Assembly (NCBI GenBank): GCA_963576735.1
Contig: OY755173.1
Location: forward strand, 8,278,873 to 8,342,872
Direction of reading: 5' to 3'
DNA from: Bedellia somnulentella
Taxonomy: Eukaryota > Arthropoda > Insecta > Lepidoptera > Bedelliidae
DNA: 64,000 nt
The notes under the pieces were generated by a model. It was not told the DNA's origin and made no database searches. It worked only from the letters and a program-made list of their open reading frames with translations. Position 1 is the stretch's first letter. Each line of letters starts with the position of its first letter. Positions 32,301 through 41,013 of this stretch are shown here, piece by piece. The position numbers and the translations under genes were made by a program.

Positions 32301-35300
32301 TTATTTATTCTTTATTTATTAGGATTAACACATGTTTTAAAACAATGTAATATTTCATGACGCGTACTTAAAAAAAATCTCATTTTCCACCTTCATTAGA
32401 ATTCATTTTCTGGGTAGTATCATTTTGAACTGTACTTTTGAAAAAAATTAAAGTTTGCTGTACCATACGCAATTCTAATGTTTCATACTTACTAGGAATA
32501 AAGTTGCATATCAAATCCTTTAATTTGATTTGATGAGACGTCCCCACATATCAGCTGGTTTAATTAGCCCCCATAACATGAGGTGTGTAAAATTAAGTAC
32601 GTTTAAATGTAATATACTGACAGTTTTTTACTGTATGAAGGAGGCTAATCTCACAAAGATGTGAAACCCCGTTAAATGCCACAAGCCACGGCAGATGGTC
32701 TGCAATGATGTACATGAAAAAACTTTTACCTTTTACGATCCTGGCAAACCCACTTCATTTGCATTAGTCAATCTTTTGTTAATACTCTTAACACATATAG
32801 ATTTTTTGACTACATTCTCAACTCAAACCAATTGAATCCTCCATAGATTCATTCTCCCTTCTGGTGTCACCGACTCCAATAATGTAACCACACTATATCA
32901 TCCAGACAATACTATTCATTATCACTTTGCATCACACGTATTCACAATATTACACACATGCATAGCCTTTTCGGCCACATTCAGTATTCTCCCCAAATGT
33001 ATCTTCTTCTGACATCACCTACTCCCATTATCTAACCCTACTATTTCATCCAGACAACAGTATGCCAAGCGGGCGGCGTTGACGCTCTAGTCCGCACAGT
33101 GGTATCAGCTGGAGATCGCGAAGAAATCACCGAGCCTGCCGTATGTGCATTACGTCATCTCACCTCGAGACATGTGGATTCGGAGCTGGCTCAAAACGCT
33201 GTGAGACTGCATTATGGATTGCCGGTGAGCATTTGTTTAATTAAACCAGCTTGGTTATGTAGCTCCCCCTGGTTCGTGTGGTGGTTTGGTTGAATATAAC
33301 AATTCGGTATGCAAAGTTTTTTTGGTATTTATTAAATATTTTTATTCGATAGCAAACATAAAAATAAAAGGCTAAGTTAGGCATATTTTTCATTCAAAAT
33401 GACTAATTGTAAAGTTATGTATTTTCAAAGATTGTTATGTTAAACCTTTTCTCTCGTCATCGCTGTATCAATCACGTAGCGACATGCACATGAAGCCAAA
33501 TATTAAATAAAAATGCTGCTGATAGCAAAACTTTTCACGAATTGATGATCTCCAATGATATTTTTACCATACTACATTAAAACCAACCTATGATTTTCGA
33601 TATTTTATCAAATTACTGCAAAAAACGAATGTCTTTGAAATAACATTGAAGGTCAAACACTGTTACAGTTTTTTGATAAAATAAAGGTCATCATAGCTTT
33701 GTTTGATTTAATTTCCAGAAAATATTGTTTAAAAACATAATATCTCGAAATGGTTTTGTAATCAGCATCACTTTTGTAAAACTTTGCATACCGAATTGAC
33801 GGTCGGCGATCGGATGATACCAAACCTGCCGAATGTGCGTTACGTCATCTCACTTCGAGACATGGGGATTCTGATCTCGCGCGGAACGGTGTAAGGCTAC
33901 ATTATAGATTGTCAGTAAGCATTGTAGCACCATAAAGATCACCGAGTATTTGCCGTTTTTTATAACTGGCCGATAGGTTTAAAATGGTAAGTCAGGCTAT
34001 TCCTCGTATATAAGTGTAAGTAACAATTATCGACTTCCAATGCAACAAACCCAATGACACACACCATTCCTTACTAGTGATGTGAGTTCCGTACAGATGA
34101 AGTGGAGACTTATCCCAATTACAGACACACGCTATTTGGCCCTAAGTGATATTCATTATCACTATCTTATCCCAATTCAAAAAACATAATACTCCAAACT
34201 AACACAATTCTTCCCCCCAGGTGATAGTAAAACTGCTGCAACCGCCGTCCCGCTGGCCGCTGGTGAAGGCGGTGGTGGGGCTGGTGCGCAACCTGGCGCT
34301 GTCGCCCGCCAACCACGCGCCGCTGCGCGACCACGGAGCTGTCACGCATCTCGTGCGGCTGCTAATGCGCGCCTTCAACGATACGCAGCGGGTGAGTGTG
34401 GTACTAACTGTTGTAGTAGTTTAGGGAATAACCGCTAGATGCCGCGGATAAAAGCGCCTGGCACCTGGTTCGCCTGCGGATTCGTGATTCCACGACACGC
34501 AGCGGGTGAGTGTGTTATCTGTTGAAGTGATTAAGGTCATAACGCTAGATGCCATAGATAAAAGCGCCGCTGCGCGACCACGGCGCCGTCACGCATCTCG
34601 TGCGGCTGCTGATGCGCGCCTTCAACGACACGCAGCGGGTGAGTGTGGTACTAACTGCTCAAGTGCAAGCTGTGAGAACATCACGCAAGAATTTTTCATC
34701 TGGTATCCAGAGTACCTATTAACTTTTTGCTTAAATAATGCATTTACGTGATAAAGGGGGACAATCGCTGCTTTGTACGCCCTCTACAGGAGAGAAGTCA
34801 GCGGAGTGAGTTTCCTCACGGACGACGACGAAGTAGTTTGGCAATTAGATCCATCACCAGCCATCCTTCATTTTATTTTTCATATTTGCATAAAAAGATA
34901 TTTCTGTTTTGACCCACCCCCTGATTATGTATCTTTAGCGACCGTCGATTGTGTCGCAAGTTGCAAGATTATAGCTGTGAATACTAATATTAATAAATTT
35001 CTTCGCTTAATTCGCGGAATTAAGCAAAGAAATTTATTAATATTAGTATTGCTATGGATTTCCGCAAAGTAACGCCTGATTCAATCCAATATAGCTGTGA
35101 ATGTCAAAAATTTGTATGCAATTTGACTGTTTTGACATCGACAATATTGCAACTTGCGACACGATCGTGGTTGCAAAAGGTACGTAATCAGGGCGCCGAC
35201 TGGAGATTTGAATTTATTTTGTACTAATCTTATGTCTATTGTGTCTTCAGCAACGCTCTACCGTAATGGGCGGAGGTACAGGAGGGGCAGGCGGGGCCTA

Positions 35301-38300
35301 TGCTGATGGAGTTCGTATGGAAGAAATAGTGGAAGGGGCAGTCGGAGCCCTACATATTTTGGCTCGGGAAGCCCTGAACAGACAACTCATACGACAACAG
35401 AATGTCATACCTATATTTGTGCAGCTTCTCTTCAATGAGATTGAGAATATACAGGTGAGTGTACAGTAATGGTTATATAAGGGGAAAAAAATTAATGGTA
35501 ATAAGGTTATGAACTTGTTGCAAACATTATGATATGCTATGATTTGTAACTTTATGATTCCAGAGCTATACAATAGTAGCTCAAGAATTCAATCCTTTGG
35601 TTTTAAGCATACTACTTGAGAAAAAATGAGTTCGATAGCAACTTGTTTGCAACATAATCAAATCTAGCTAAGCAAATTTGTAAACTTGGCTTTACTGGCT
35701 TTACCTTCAAGTATCTGTTAACTAACATGTATTCGACAAAGTTAAAGTTCAAATCTTTCTGATAAAACTGCTAAATATACTCTTCTATGTAGCGCGTGGC
35801 CGCTGGAGTTCTGTGCGAGCTAGCAGCTGACAAAGAGGGCGCTGAGATGATAGAAGCAGAGGGCGCCACTGCTCCTCTCACAGAATTGCTCCATTCCCGA
35901 AACGAGGGCGTAGCTACATACGCAGCCGCGGTACTATTCCGTATGTCTGAGGACAAACCTCACGATTACAAGAAGAGACTGTCTATGGAACTCACTAACT
36001 CGCTGTTCCGTGATGATCATCAGATGTGGCCGAATGATTTGGCTATGCAACCGGATTTGCAGGTGAGTAGGATTGGTGGTTGATGTGTGAGTTTTGGTGT
36101 TAACTAGTTGTGTAGTCAGTAGTTTGTTGGGGTTAATGCGCTGTCCTATTGTGGGGATAGAGATGATTTTATATAAATAGTAAATGATGGAACAAGTTGT
36201 ATTAGCAATAAATATGATTAAAATTTCTGTTTACTTTGCAGTTTGCATGTATTGTCTTTTGTGACTGTAATAAATTATAATTAGTACCTAACCCAGTTGG
36301 AAATGCTGTCGTTTTGTTACAAATCATCAACTAAATTTCATGCTACTTTTAAGCCTTAGACGACGTCTATCAAAAACTAACAAACAAGGACAGCGCTTGA
36401 ACACAACAAAGTTTCTCAGTTATTAAAGTTGATATTTTTATTTCAGAGAATGTTATAAAGTAATATCTATCTTTTTAATTTGTCCTGTATCTGTAGTTTT
36501 TTTTGTTATACTAGTCCCCTTTACTTTAGTTCTCCTTGTCTCATGTTGTGTTCCTTTGTTAGGATATGTTGCCGCCGGAACAAGGTTACGAAGGTCTCTA
36601 CGGTACTCGTCCTTCATTTCATCAACAAGGTATGATATAATTTCATATGTTAGTTCCTCCATTAGAAGGGATTAAATACTAATGAAAGTGATGTATAATT
36701 TGCAGAAAATATTAATAAACTAGTCAAAGGGAAGATGGATATATGTTATGATAAACCAATACAGGTTTATTTTTGTATCACATAAGATTATGAATGTTAA
36801 TTTATCTTATGCACTTTATTAACTATACTTTTATGAATATGATGTGATTTTCTTGTATATATAAAAATGTTTCTCTTCTTTACATGCAGCTTAATCCGGG
36901 ACCTATATATCACTAAATTCAGGTGATGGAAATATTTATTTAATGTGTGTTCATATGTTCACATCACTCATACGATTGCATGGTGTTACGTCGTACTAAT
37001 ATCCACCTCTTAGAAATCATTGTTTTACAACGGTCCTTGTAGAGCATAGACCGGTGATTTACCTTAACATCTAGAGGCTTATGATTGTATAATTCGTTTT
37101 GGTGTCCATTTCCAAACATCCGATATATATACAAAAATATTTATTGCGAAAAAATAAATACATCCAAGACTGAGGAAGTATTACAATCTGGGGTCGGAAA
37201 AGGCGAATAACTTAACGCTACATTTATTTCGTGTGATAATGTGGGTAGGAAGAAAATATCTTCTACAATGAGTGACTTTAATTTACTATACCCTGCATAT
37301 ATTTGTTAAGGGCGTCCCACGAAAAAGTGAGAACCTTGAAACGGCATTTGGGCTTCCCCCTGCCGTTTCCTCACCTTTAATAGAACTCGTAAAACAAGCC
37401 ATCTATTAGCAACTATGATAACTATAGATTATAGCGATATAGATGTAGATATAGCGCCATCTACCAAAACAGTCTCGTACTACGTTGTACGATCGGCGCG
37501 GCGTATTGATATATGTGTTAATTATGTTTCGCTAAGTGAATATTGTTATAAAAATAAAACAAATACTTCAACAGTACAATAACTTTATTTCCACAAAACT
37601 TATTTCTTGATACCTTTGGAATATAGCAGGGGAACATGTCGAGAAGAATGTTGGTGTCGTGATGATACGTTTCACGTGACATAGTAAAAGGGGTTTATGT
37701 TATTCTTAACCGACACAACAAAGTGTACGTGGATGGCAGTAGAAATGAAGTAACGTGTAATTATATAATAATAATATCTCGACGTCAAAAATCCACACTT
37801 GAACAAAAAATCGACTCAAATTATAGAACAGGAGTAGGCATTTTTTTCATGAATACTTACTTACTACTGATTCAACATAAGTAAATGATAAAACCCAAAT
37901 AATTTTCATAAAAATTATCATTTTATTGAGATGGTGCAGAAAGCAAAAGGCAATTCTTAAGGTTCTTTTCAATATTAAAAACTAAGTTATAACTAGGTAT
38001 TTGTAGGCACAGATTCATGAATACCTGTTTGTAGTTTCTTGTTTGAAGGAGGCTATAAATGTGCGTCTTTTGTACTTGTTCATTTAATTAATTAGAGGTT
38101 TGTTCAAAAGTTTTCTTGATTATCTAAATTCACATTTCCCGAAATTTTACGGCTGAAAATATACTTCAACTCATATAAAATAGTTTTTACGCCAAATTGT
38201 GCAAGATAGCTATATTAAATAACTTATCCACCGCGACTAAATAACTTAAATAATAAAAGAGACAGAAGTTCGGAATATACCGGACTTAAAAAAATTATTT

Positions 38301-41013
38301 ATTGTTAAATTAACAGTCTGTTAATATCAGTGCTAATCTTTAATATATTCGAGCACATGCATCGTTCGTTTTACTGTGTTGAAAAAGCATGGCATGGTGA
38401 TGGTGCTGTTAATCTTTAAATTAATATACTTTTACGTTTTTTTTAAATACAAAAGTAAAGGTGCGTTTAAGAGCACTATTATCACAGTTGATGAGCCTAG
38501 TTCAGGTGCATTAGATACAGTAGCCGTGTTCTCCAATGATTTCTCCCTGTCGGTATTGTGGGACGAAAATACACTTTCTTCCATCATCTCAGTTGAACTG
38601 AAATTAATTCATAATATATAAGTATAGGCTCAATTGGGTATGATAACTTTTTCACAATTTATTACAAAATACAAAGTTCAATGAAAGACTAAAAATTTAT
38701 AAATATCAGCTCCTGGTCTATTTTACTTACTCTGTTAATTGAACTTGGCGAGATGATTGAGGTTCCTGATTTATTGCATATTTCTCATCCCCTTGTAAAG
38801 CAATACGTTTTTGGAGCCTAAATCAGAATTAATAGCACATGAATGAAATACAATGGATCAAAATAATTGATCGAAGAACGGTTCGAATACATATATTAAG
38901 ATAATTATATATTTTTTCTTAAAAAGTAGAAATATGACTAAAGTGGAGAAGTGTAATACACATCATATAAATAAAAAAAACACCCAGATTTGAAAGAAAA
39001 GTTAGAAGGTAAGATTATTCACGGAACATAGCTATAGGGTAAAACGTAACAAGCATATTTACAAAACAGAATAATAAATAGCAGCAGGTATTTTTAATAA
39101 TGCATTCATCGTGATCCGAAGGAGAAAATAAAAGAATACTTATTTTACGAATAAAAAACAAACTAAAATACTGTCGCAAGGTTGAGGATCGAACTCTGTA
39201 CCTTCATCACTGAGCGTGAAACGTTTAACGCGTTACACCACTTCGATCTTAGAGCTAAGAGTCGAAATTGACGATTATATTAGGATTGCGAACGAACAAT
39301 ATAATATATGGCAAAACTTTTCGACTATGTTCCGTGCAATATATAAAATATGCCTAAAGTGTTTTATTGGTAGAAAAATTTGTACTTACAATTTTGCATT
39401 CATTATCTGAGCCCTCTGTTTAGCGAACCTTTTTTTAATATTTTTTCCCTTTTAGGGATTTATAGCCGTGAGTATGTATGTTGTTCAAAATTTTTTTGTT
39501 TAATTGGAAATTTTCGATTTTCTGCACATGTTTGTTTCCTTTATTTAATTTTCCGACGTTATTATAAGGTAAACAATATTTTTAATCTTACTAAAAAGAT
39601 ATGTAAAAACATCACATAAATTTAAAGCAAAAAGATAATAATTGTTTCAGCTGGATTTACAGAACATTAGGATAAAACGAGCGTATTCACAAAACAGAAT
39701 AATGCGCAGTATTTTTAATCATGCATTTATCATCATATCATAACCGAAACAAAATAATTTTACGAGGAAAGAAATAAACAAAAAGCATGTCCCGGATAGA
39801 AGATTTGAACTCACGCCCACATCAACAGCGCATGGCCCCTAATGCGTTGGACCATTTCGTACTATCTAAACAGGGTGAAATTAACGATAATATTACGATT
39901 GTTATCAAACTTATAATGTAAATCAAAACAAGCGACTATGTTGCGCACAACCAAAATAAATTATCTAAAAAGCGCGGGAAGCGGCAAGCAGCTCTATTAC
40001 AGAAAAATTCGACACAAGCTCTGCGCATGAAGGCTAACAGCCATCTGCCGCCCCGTTCTCCGCACAGGGACCCGCTCCAGATTGACATTGAAATTTAGGG
40101 TTTTTGCTTTATAACTCCATAATTAGGATGAAAAGACTAAAAATTATTCATACAGATGATAGACTACTCAGTTGTCTACGCAAATATTACGTAATCGATA
40201 ACATATATGCAGTATTCTGACAGCAATATCAGACTTTACGATAAAAAAGCCCCCCACAAATTATTTTTTTTCTTAGTCGATTATTATTGAAAACGAATGA
40301 GAACCGTCATTATTAAAGAAAAGATATTGAACTTGAACATATATTTTATTTAGAGTGTGATTGTTTCATTGAGCAGGTTTCATTGAGTTTGAAAACTACC
40401 AAAATCAGTGAAATTTTCGAGGGAGGCCCTTAACGTAAAAGTTAGCCTTTGTAAGATAATTTCATTGTTCAACTACCACATATATATATTTTCTTATGTC
40501 ATATTCTTCCCTTAAATATGCGATGTATTTGCCTATGGATGAAATATTCCGATATGGTTTAAACACCTGAAAAAGAGGTGACAGTCTAGTAAGGCGGGTT
40601 GGGTTACCATTACACTCATAATATTTTTAATTTTATTGCAAACTTACTGATAGTTATACACTTATTGTAGATAGTTTTTTCTAATCAAACTTCTCATCAA
40701 CAGTAGCATCACTGAACTGCTTCAAAGGTTTAAAAAAACGTCCAAAAAATATAACAAATTGTTTCTAATTATCCTTAAAAAAATATATATTCAAAATATT
40801 AATACCATCTACTCACATTGTACTAACTATTCCACAGGATATGACCAAATACCGATAGACTCAATGCAAGGTCTGGAAATAGGCAGTGGCTTTGGAATGG
40901 ACATGGATATTGGCGAAAATGAGGGAGCAGGAGCCGCCTCAGCTGATTTGGCTTTCCCTGAACCCCCTCACGATAACAGCAATGTGGCTGCCTGGTATGA
41001 CACTGACCTTTAA
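26319..41013 (+). CDS. arm: Armadillo / beta-catenin
   Basis: Coding exons: 26319-26355, 28422-28546, 28754-28859, 29076-29286, 29476-30058, 31432-31578, 31801-31923, 33054-33224, 34221-34391, 35251-35454, 35793-36062, 36563-36629 and 40838-41013. They join to 796 residues with GT-AG introns. Residues 44-57 hold the CK1/GSK3 phosphodegron DSGINS with later Thr and Ser positions, the signal for SCF-type ubiquitination. Residues near 125-160 ([17 protein letters not shown]) are the alpha-catenin-binding helix. About 150-670 is the 12-repeat Arm superhelix that binds cadherin, Axin, APC and TCF/Pangolin. The end is AAWYDTDL. Arm acts at adherens junctions under the membrane and as the nuclear Wnt effector. 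The length is slightly below fly Arm (843), mainly because of a shorter C-terminal tail. Confidence 0.96.
26692..26832. mobile_element. small MITE in arm intron 1
   Basis: A foldable 140-bp unit: CCTGAATTGAGTATTCAAGC at the left pairs with GCTGGAATACTCAATTCAG at the right, and ACTTAAGTATT pairs with ATACTTAAGT further in. It has no coding content. Confidence 0.65.
27236..27462. mobile_element. inverted-repeat element in arm intron 1
   Basis: AGTACCGTCAAAGCCC at the left is inverted as GGGGTTTGACGGTACT at the right. Locally G+C-rich compared with the flanks. The boundaries are approximate. Confidence 0.5.
28422..28546 (+). CDS. arm: arm coding exon 2 (degron)
   Basis: Starts in phase 1 after TTGATTTCAG. 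Encodes [19 protein letters not shown] followed by INSGAATQ, which holds the beta-catenin destruction motif. The His of the human and fly motif is Asn here. Confidence 0.95.
28754..28859 (+). CDS. arm: arm coding exon 3
   Basis: Encodes [20 protein letters not shown] and a Gln/Phe-rich linker. It contains the last phospho-acceptor Ser (residue 57) of the degron. Confidence 0.95.
29076..29286 (+). CDS. arm: arm coding exon 4
   Basis: Encodes [20 protein letters not shown] through the alpha-catenin-binding helix to the start of Arm repeat 1 (DDADLATR). Leaves in phase 2. Confidence 0.96.
29476..30058 (+). CDS. arm: arm coding exon 5
   Basis: The largest exon, with 195 codons covering Arm repeats 1 to 5, including the conserved [20 protein letters not shown] and [19 protein letters not shown], which line the groove that binds TCF and cadherin. 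Confidence 0.97.
30059..31431 (+). other. arm intron 5 with unclassified repeat-like sequence
   Basis: About 30160-31180 differs from the rest. It has a GC-rich core (GCGGAGGCTGCGGAGCGAGG and a hairpin CACCCCGCGAAGCGGGGTG near 30758) flanked by AT-rich text. It looks like an old mobile element but has no clear ends. The open frames at 30474-30720 lie in it and are not coding. Confidence 0.45.
31432..31578 (+). CDS. arm: arm coding exon 6
   Basis: 49 codons, [20 protein letters not shown] through [12 protein letters not shown], phase 0 both sides, Arm repeats 6-7. Confidence 0.97.
31801..31923 (+). CDS. arm: arm coding exon 7
   Basis: 41 codons, [17 protein letters not shown] through [10 protein letters not shown]. 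The final Lys is the groove lysine used for ligand binding in beta-catenin. Confidence 0.97.
32155..32325. mobile_element. fold-back element with tRNA-like arms (family D, copy 2)
   Basis: After CCTCATGTGGGGATTATTAC, the text AAAGGAAAGAAAAACTTCGA is inverted downstream as TCGAAGTTTTTCTTTCCTTT. Between the arms lies one tRNA-like unit on the minus strand (GGCAGAGCGTCGGGGCGT, then a T-arm GCGGGTTCGATTCCCGC). It lies in arm intron 7. Confidence 0.65.
32859..32916 (+). repeat. decayed duplicate of the exon 8 acceptor region
   Basis: The text here, ending CATCCAGACAATACTATT, parallels 33006-33065, ending CATCCAGACAACAGTATG, over about 58 bases with scattered differences. The real acceptor and first bases of exon 8 thus have an upstream copy with an intact CATCCAG. 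Confidence 0.65.
33054..33224 (+). CDS. arm: arm coding exon 8
   Basis: 57 codons, [20 protein letters not shown] through [11 protein letters not shown], phase 0 both sides, covering Arm repeats 8-9. Donor is GTGAGC. Confidence 0.96.
33304..33800. mobile_element. MITE family C, copy 2 (inverted)
   Basis: Bounded by TTCGGTATGCAAAGTTTTT and AAAACTTTGCATACCGAATT. The interior is the reverse of 18889-19383. It lies between real exon 8 and its decayed copy. Confidence 0.75.
33801..33918 (+). pseudogene. ghost copy of the 3' part of arm exon 8
   Basis: A partial duplicate of exon 8. In the exon frame it still reads [19 protein letters not shown] followed by [10 protein letters not shown] with no stop, and the next bases are GTAAGC, a usable donor. 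The 5' part is lost and MITE family C abuts it, so there is no evident acceptor. Substitutions at residues invariant in Arm (GDSDLARNG against VDSELAQNA) suggest it is not translated. Confidence 0.7.
34221..34391 (+). CDS. arm: arm coding exon 9
   Basis: 57 codons, [20 protein letters not shown] through [11 protein letters not shown], phase 0. Markedly G+C-rich compared with the other exons. Donor is GTGAGT. Confidence 0.96.
34464..34680 (+). pseudogene. two decayed tandem copies of the arm exon 9 tail and donor
   Basis: The unit is the last 75 or so bases of exon 9, its donor GTGAGTGTGGTACTAACT, and about 65 bases of intron ending GCCGCGGATAAAA. It recurs twice: a damaged copy at 34464-34563 (ACACGCAGCGG and GTGAGTGTG kept) and a good copy at 34564-34680. 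Neither has an acceptor, so they are probably not exons. Confidence 0.75.
34916..35192. mobile_element. MITE with internal hairpin in arm intron 9
   Basis: The left end CTGATTATGTATCTTTAGCG inverts as the right end GGTACGTAATCAG, and GTGTCGCAAGTTGCAA pairs with TTGCAACTTGCGACAC. The middle (34983-35051) is a nearly perfect hairpin of AATACTAATATTAATAAATT with its inverse. It has no coding content. Confidence 0.7.
35251..35454 (+). CDS. arm: arm coding exon 10
   Basis: 68 codons. Starts [20 protein letters not shown], the Gly-rich insert of insect Arm, then [20 protein letters not shown] and ends at NEIENIQ. Phase 0. Confidence 0.96.
35793..36062 (+). CDS. arm: arm coding exon 11
   Basis: 90 codons, [19 protein letters not shown] through Arm repeat 12 ([20 protein letters not shown]) into the C-terminal tail. 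Phase 0. Confidence 0.96.
36563..36629 (+). CDS. arm: arm coding exon 12
   Basis: [20 protein letters not shown] plus QQ and one base. It is the proline/tyrosine tail segment, matching the fly DMLGPEEAYEGLYG region. Confidence 0.93.
39035..39350 (-). repeat. diverged tRNA-like SINE, first of two direct copies
   Basis: Contains ACAAAACAGAATAAT, a TTTTTAATAATGCATTCAT block, and a tRNA-like B-box region read on the minus strand (GAGTTCGATCC). It parallels 39665-39960 in the same orientation. Confidence 0.5.
39448..39482 (+). mobile_element. SINE family A, last 35 bases
   Basis: CCCTTTTAGGGATTTATAGC-CGTGAGTATGTATG is exactly the family A 3' end and tail. The rest of the element is absent. Confidence 0.55.
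39665..39960 (-). repeat. diverged tRNA-like SINE, second direct copy
   Basis: ACAAAACAGAATAATG, TTTTTAATCATGCATTTATC, then GAGTTCAAATCTT on the minus strand where a tRNA B-box would lie, and a matching end around GCGACTATGTTGCGC. Confidence 0.5.
40838..41013 (+). CDS. arm: arm coding exon 13 (terminal)
   Basis: Enters in phase 1 after ATTCCACAG. Encodes [19 protein letters not shown], an acidic Met/Asp and Pro-rich tail, and the C-terminal AAWYDTDL before TAA. This tail carries the transactivation activity in beta-catenins. Confidence 0.95.

Larger units (their letters stand above)
37306..40433. mobile_element. 3.1-kb element with piggyBac-like ends in the last arm intron
   Basis: Both ends are TTAA followed by GGGC: TTAAGGGCGTCCCACGAAAA at the left and TTTTCGAGGGAGGCCCTTAA at the right, inverted with two or three mismatches. 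TTAA targets are the hallmark of piggyBac. No transposase frame survives; the longest open frames inside are under 85 codons. It is therefore non-autonomous or dead. Confidence 0.5.

Noticed and set aside
34506..35072. 81- and 99-codon frames in arm intron 9
   Set aside because: The first is a frameshifted reading of the duplicated exon 9 tail; the second covers a MITE hairpin.
38376..38621. 81-codon frame inside the TTAA-flanked element
   Set aside because: I checked it as a transposase remnant and saw no DDD or RING-like motif, so it is not supported as coding.
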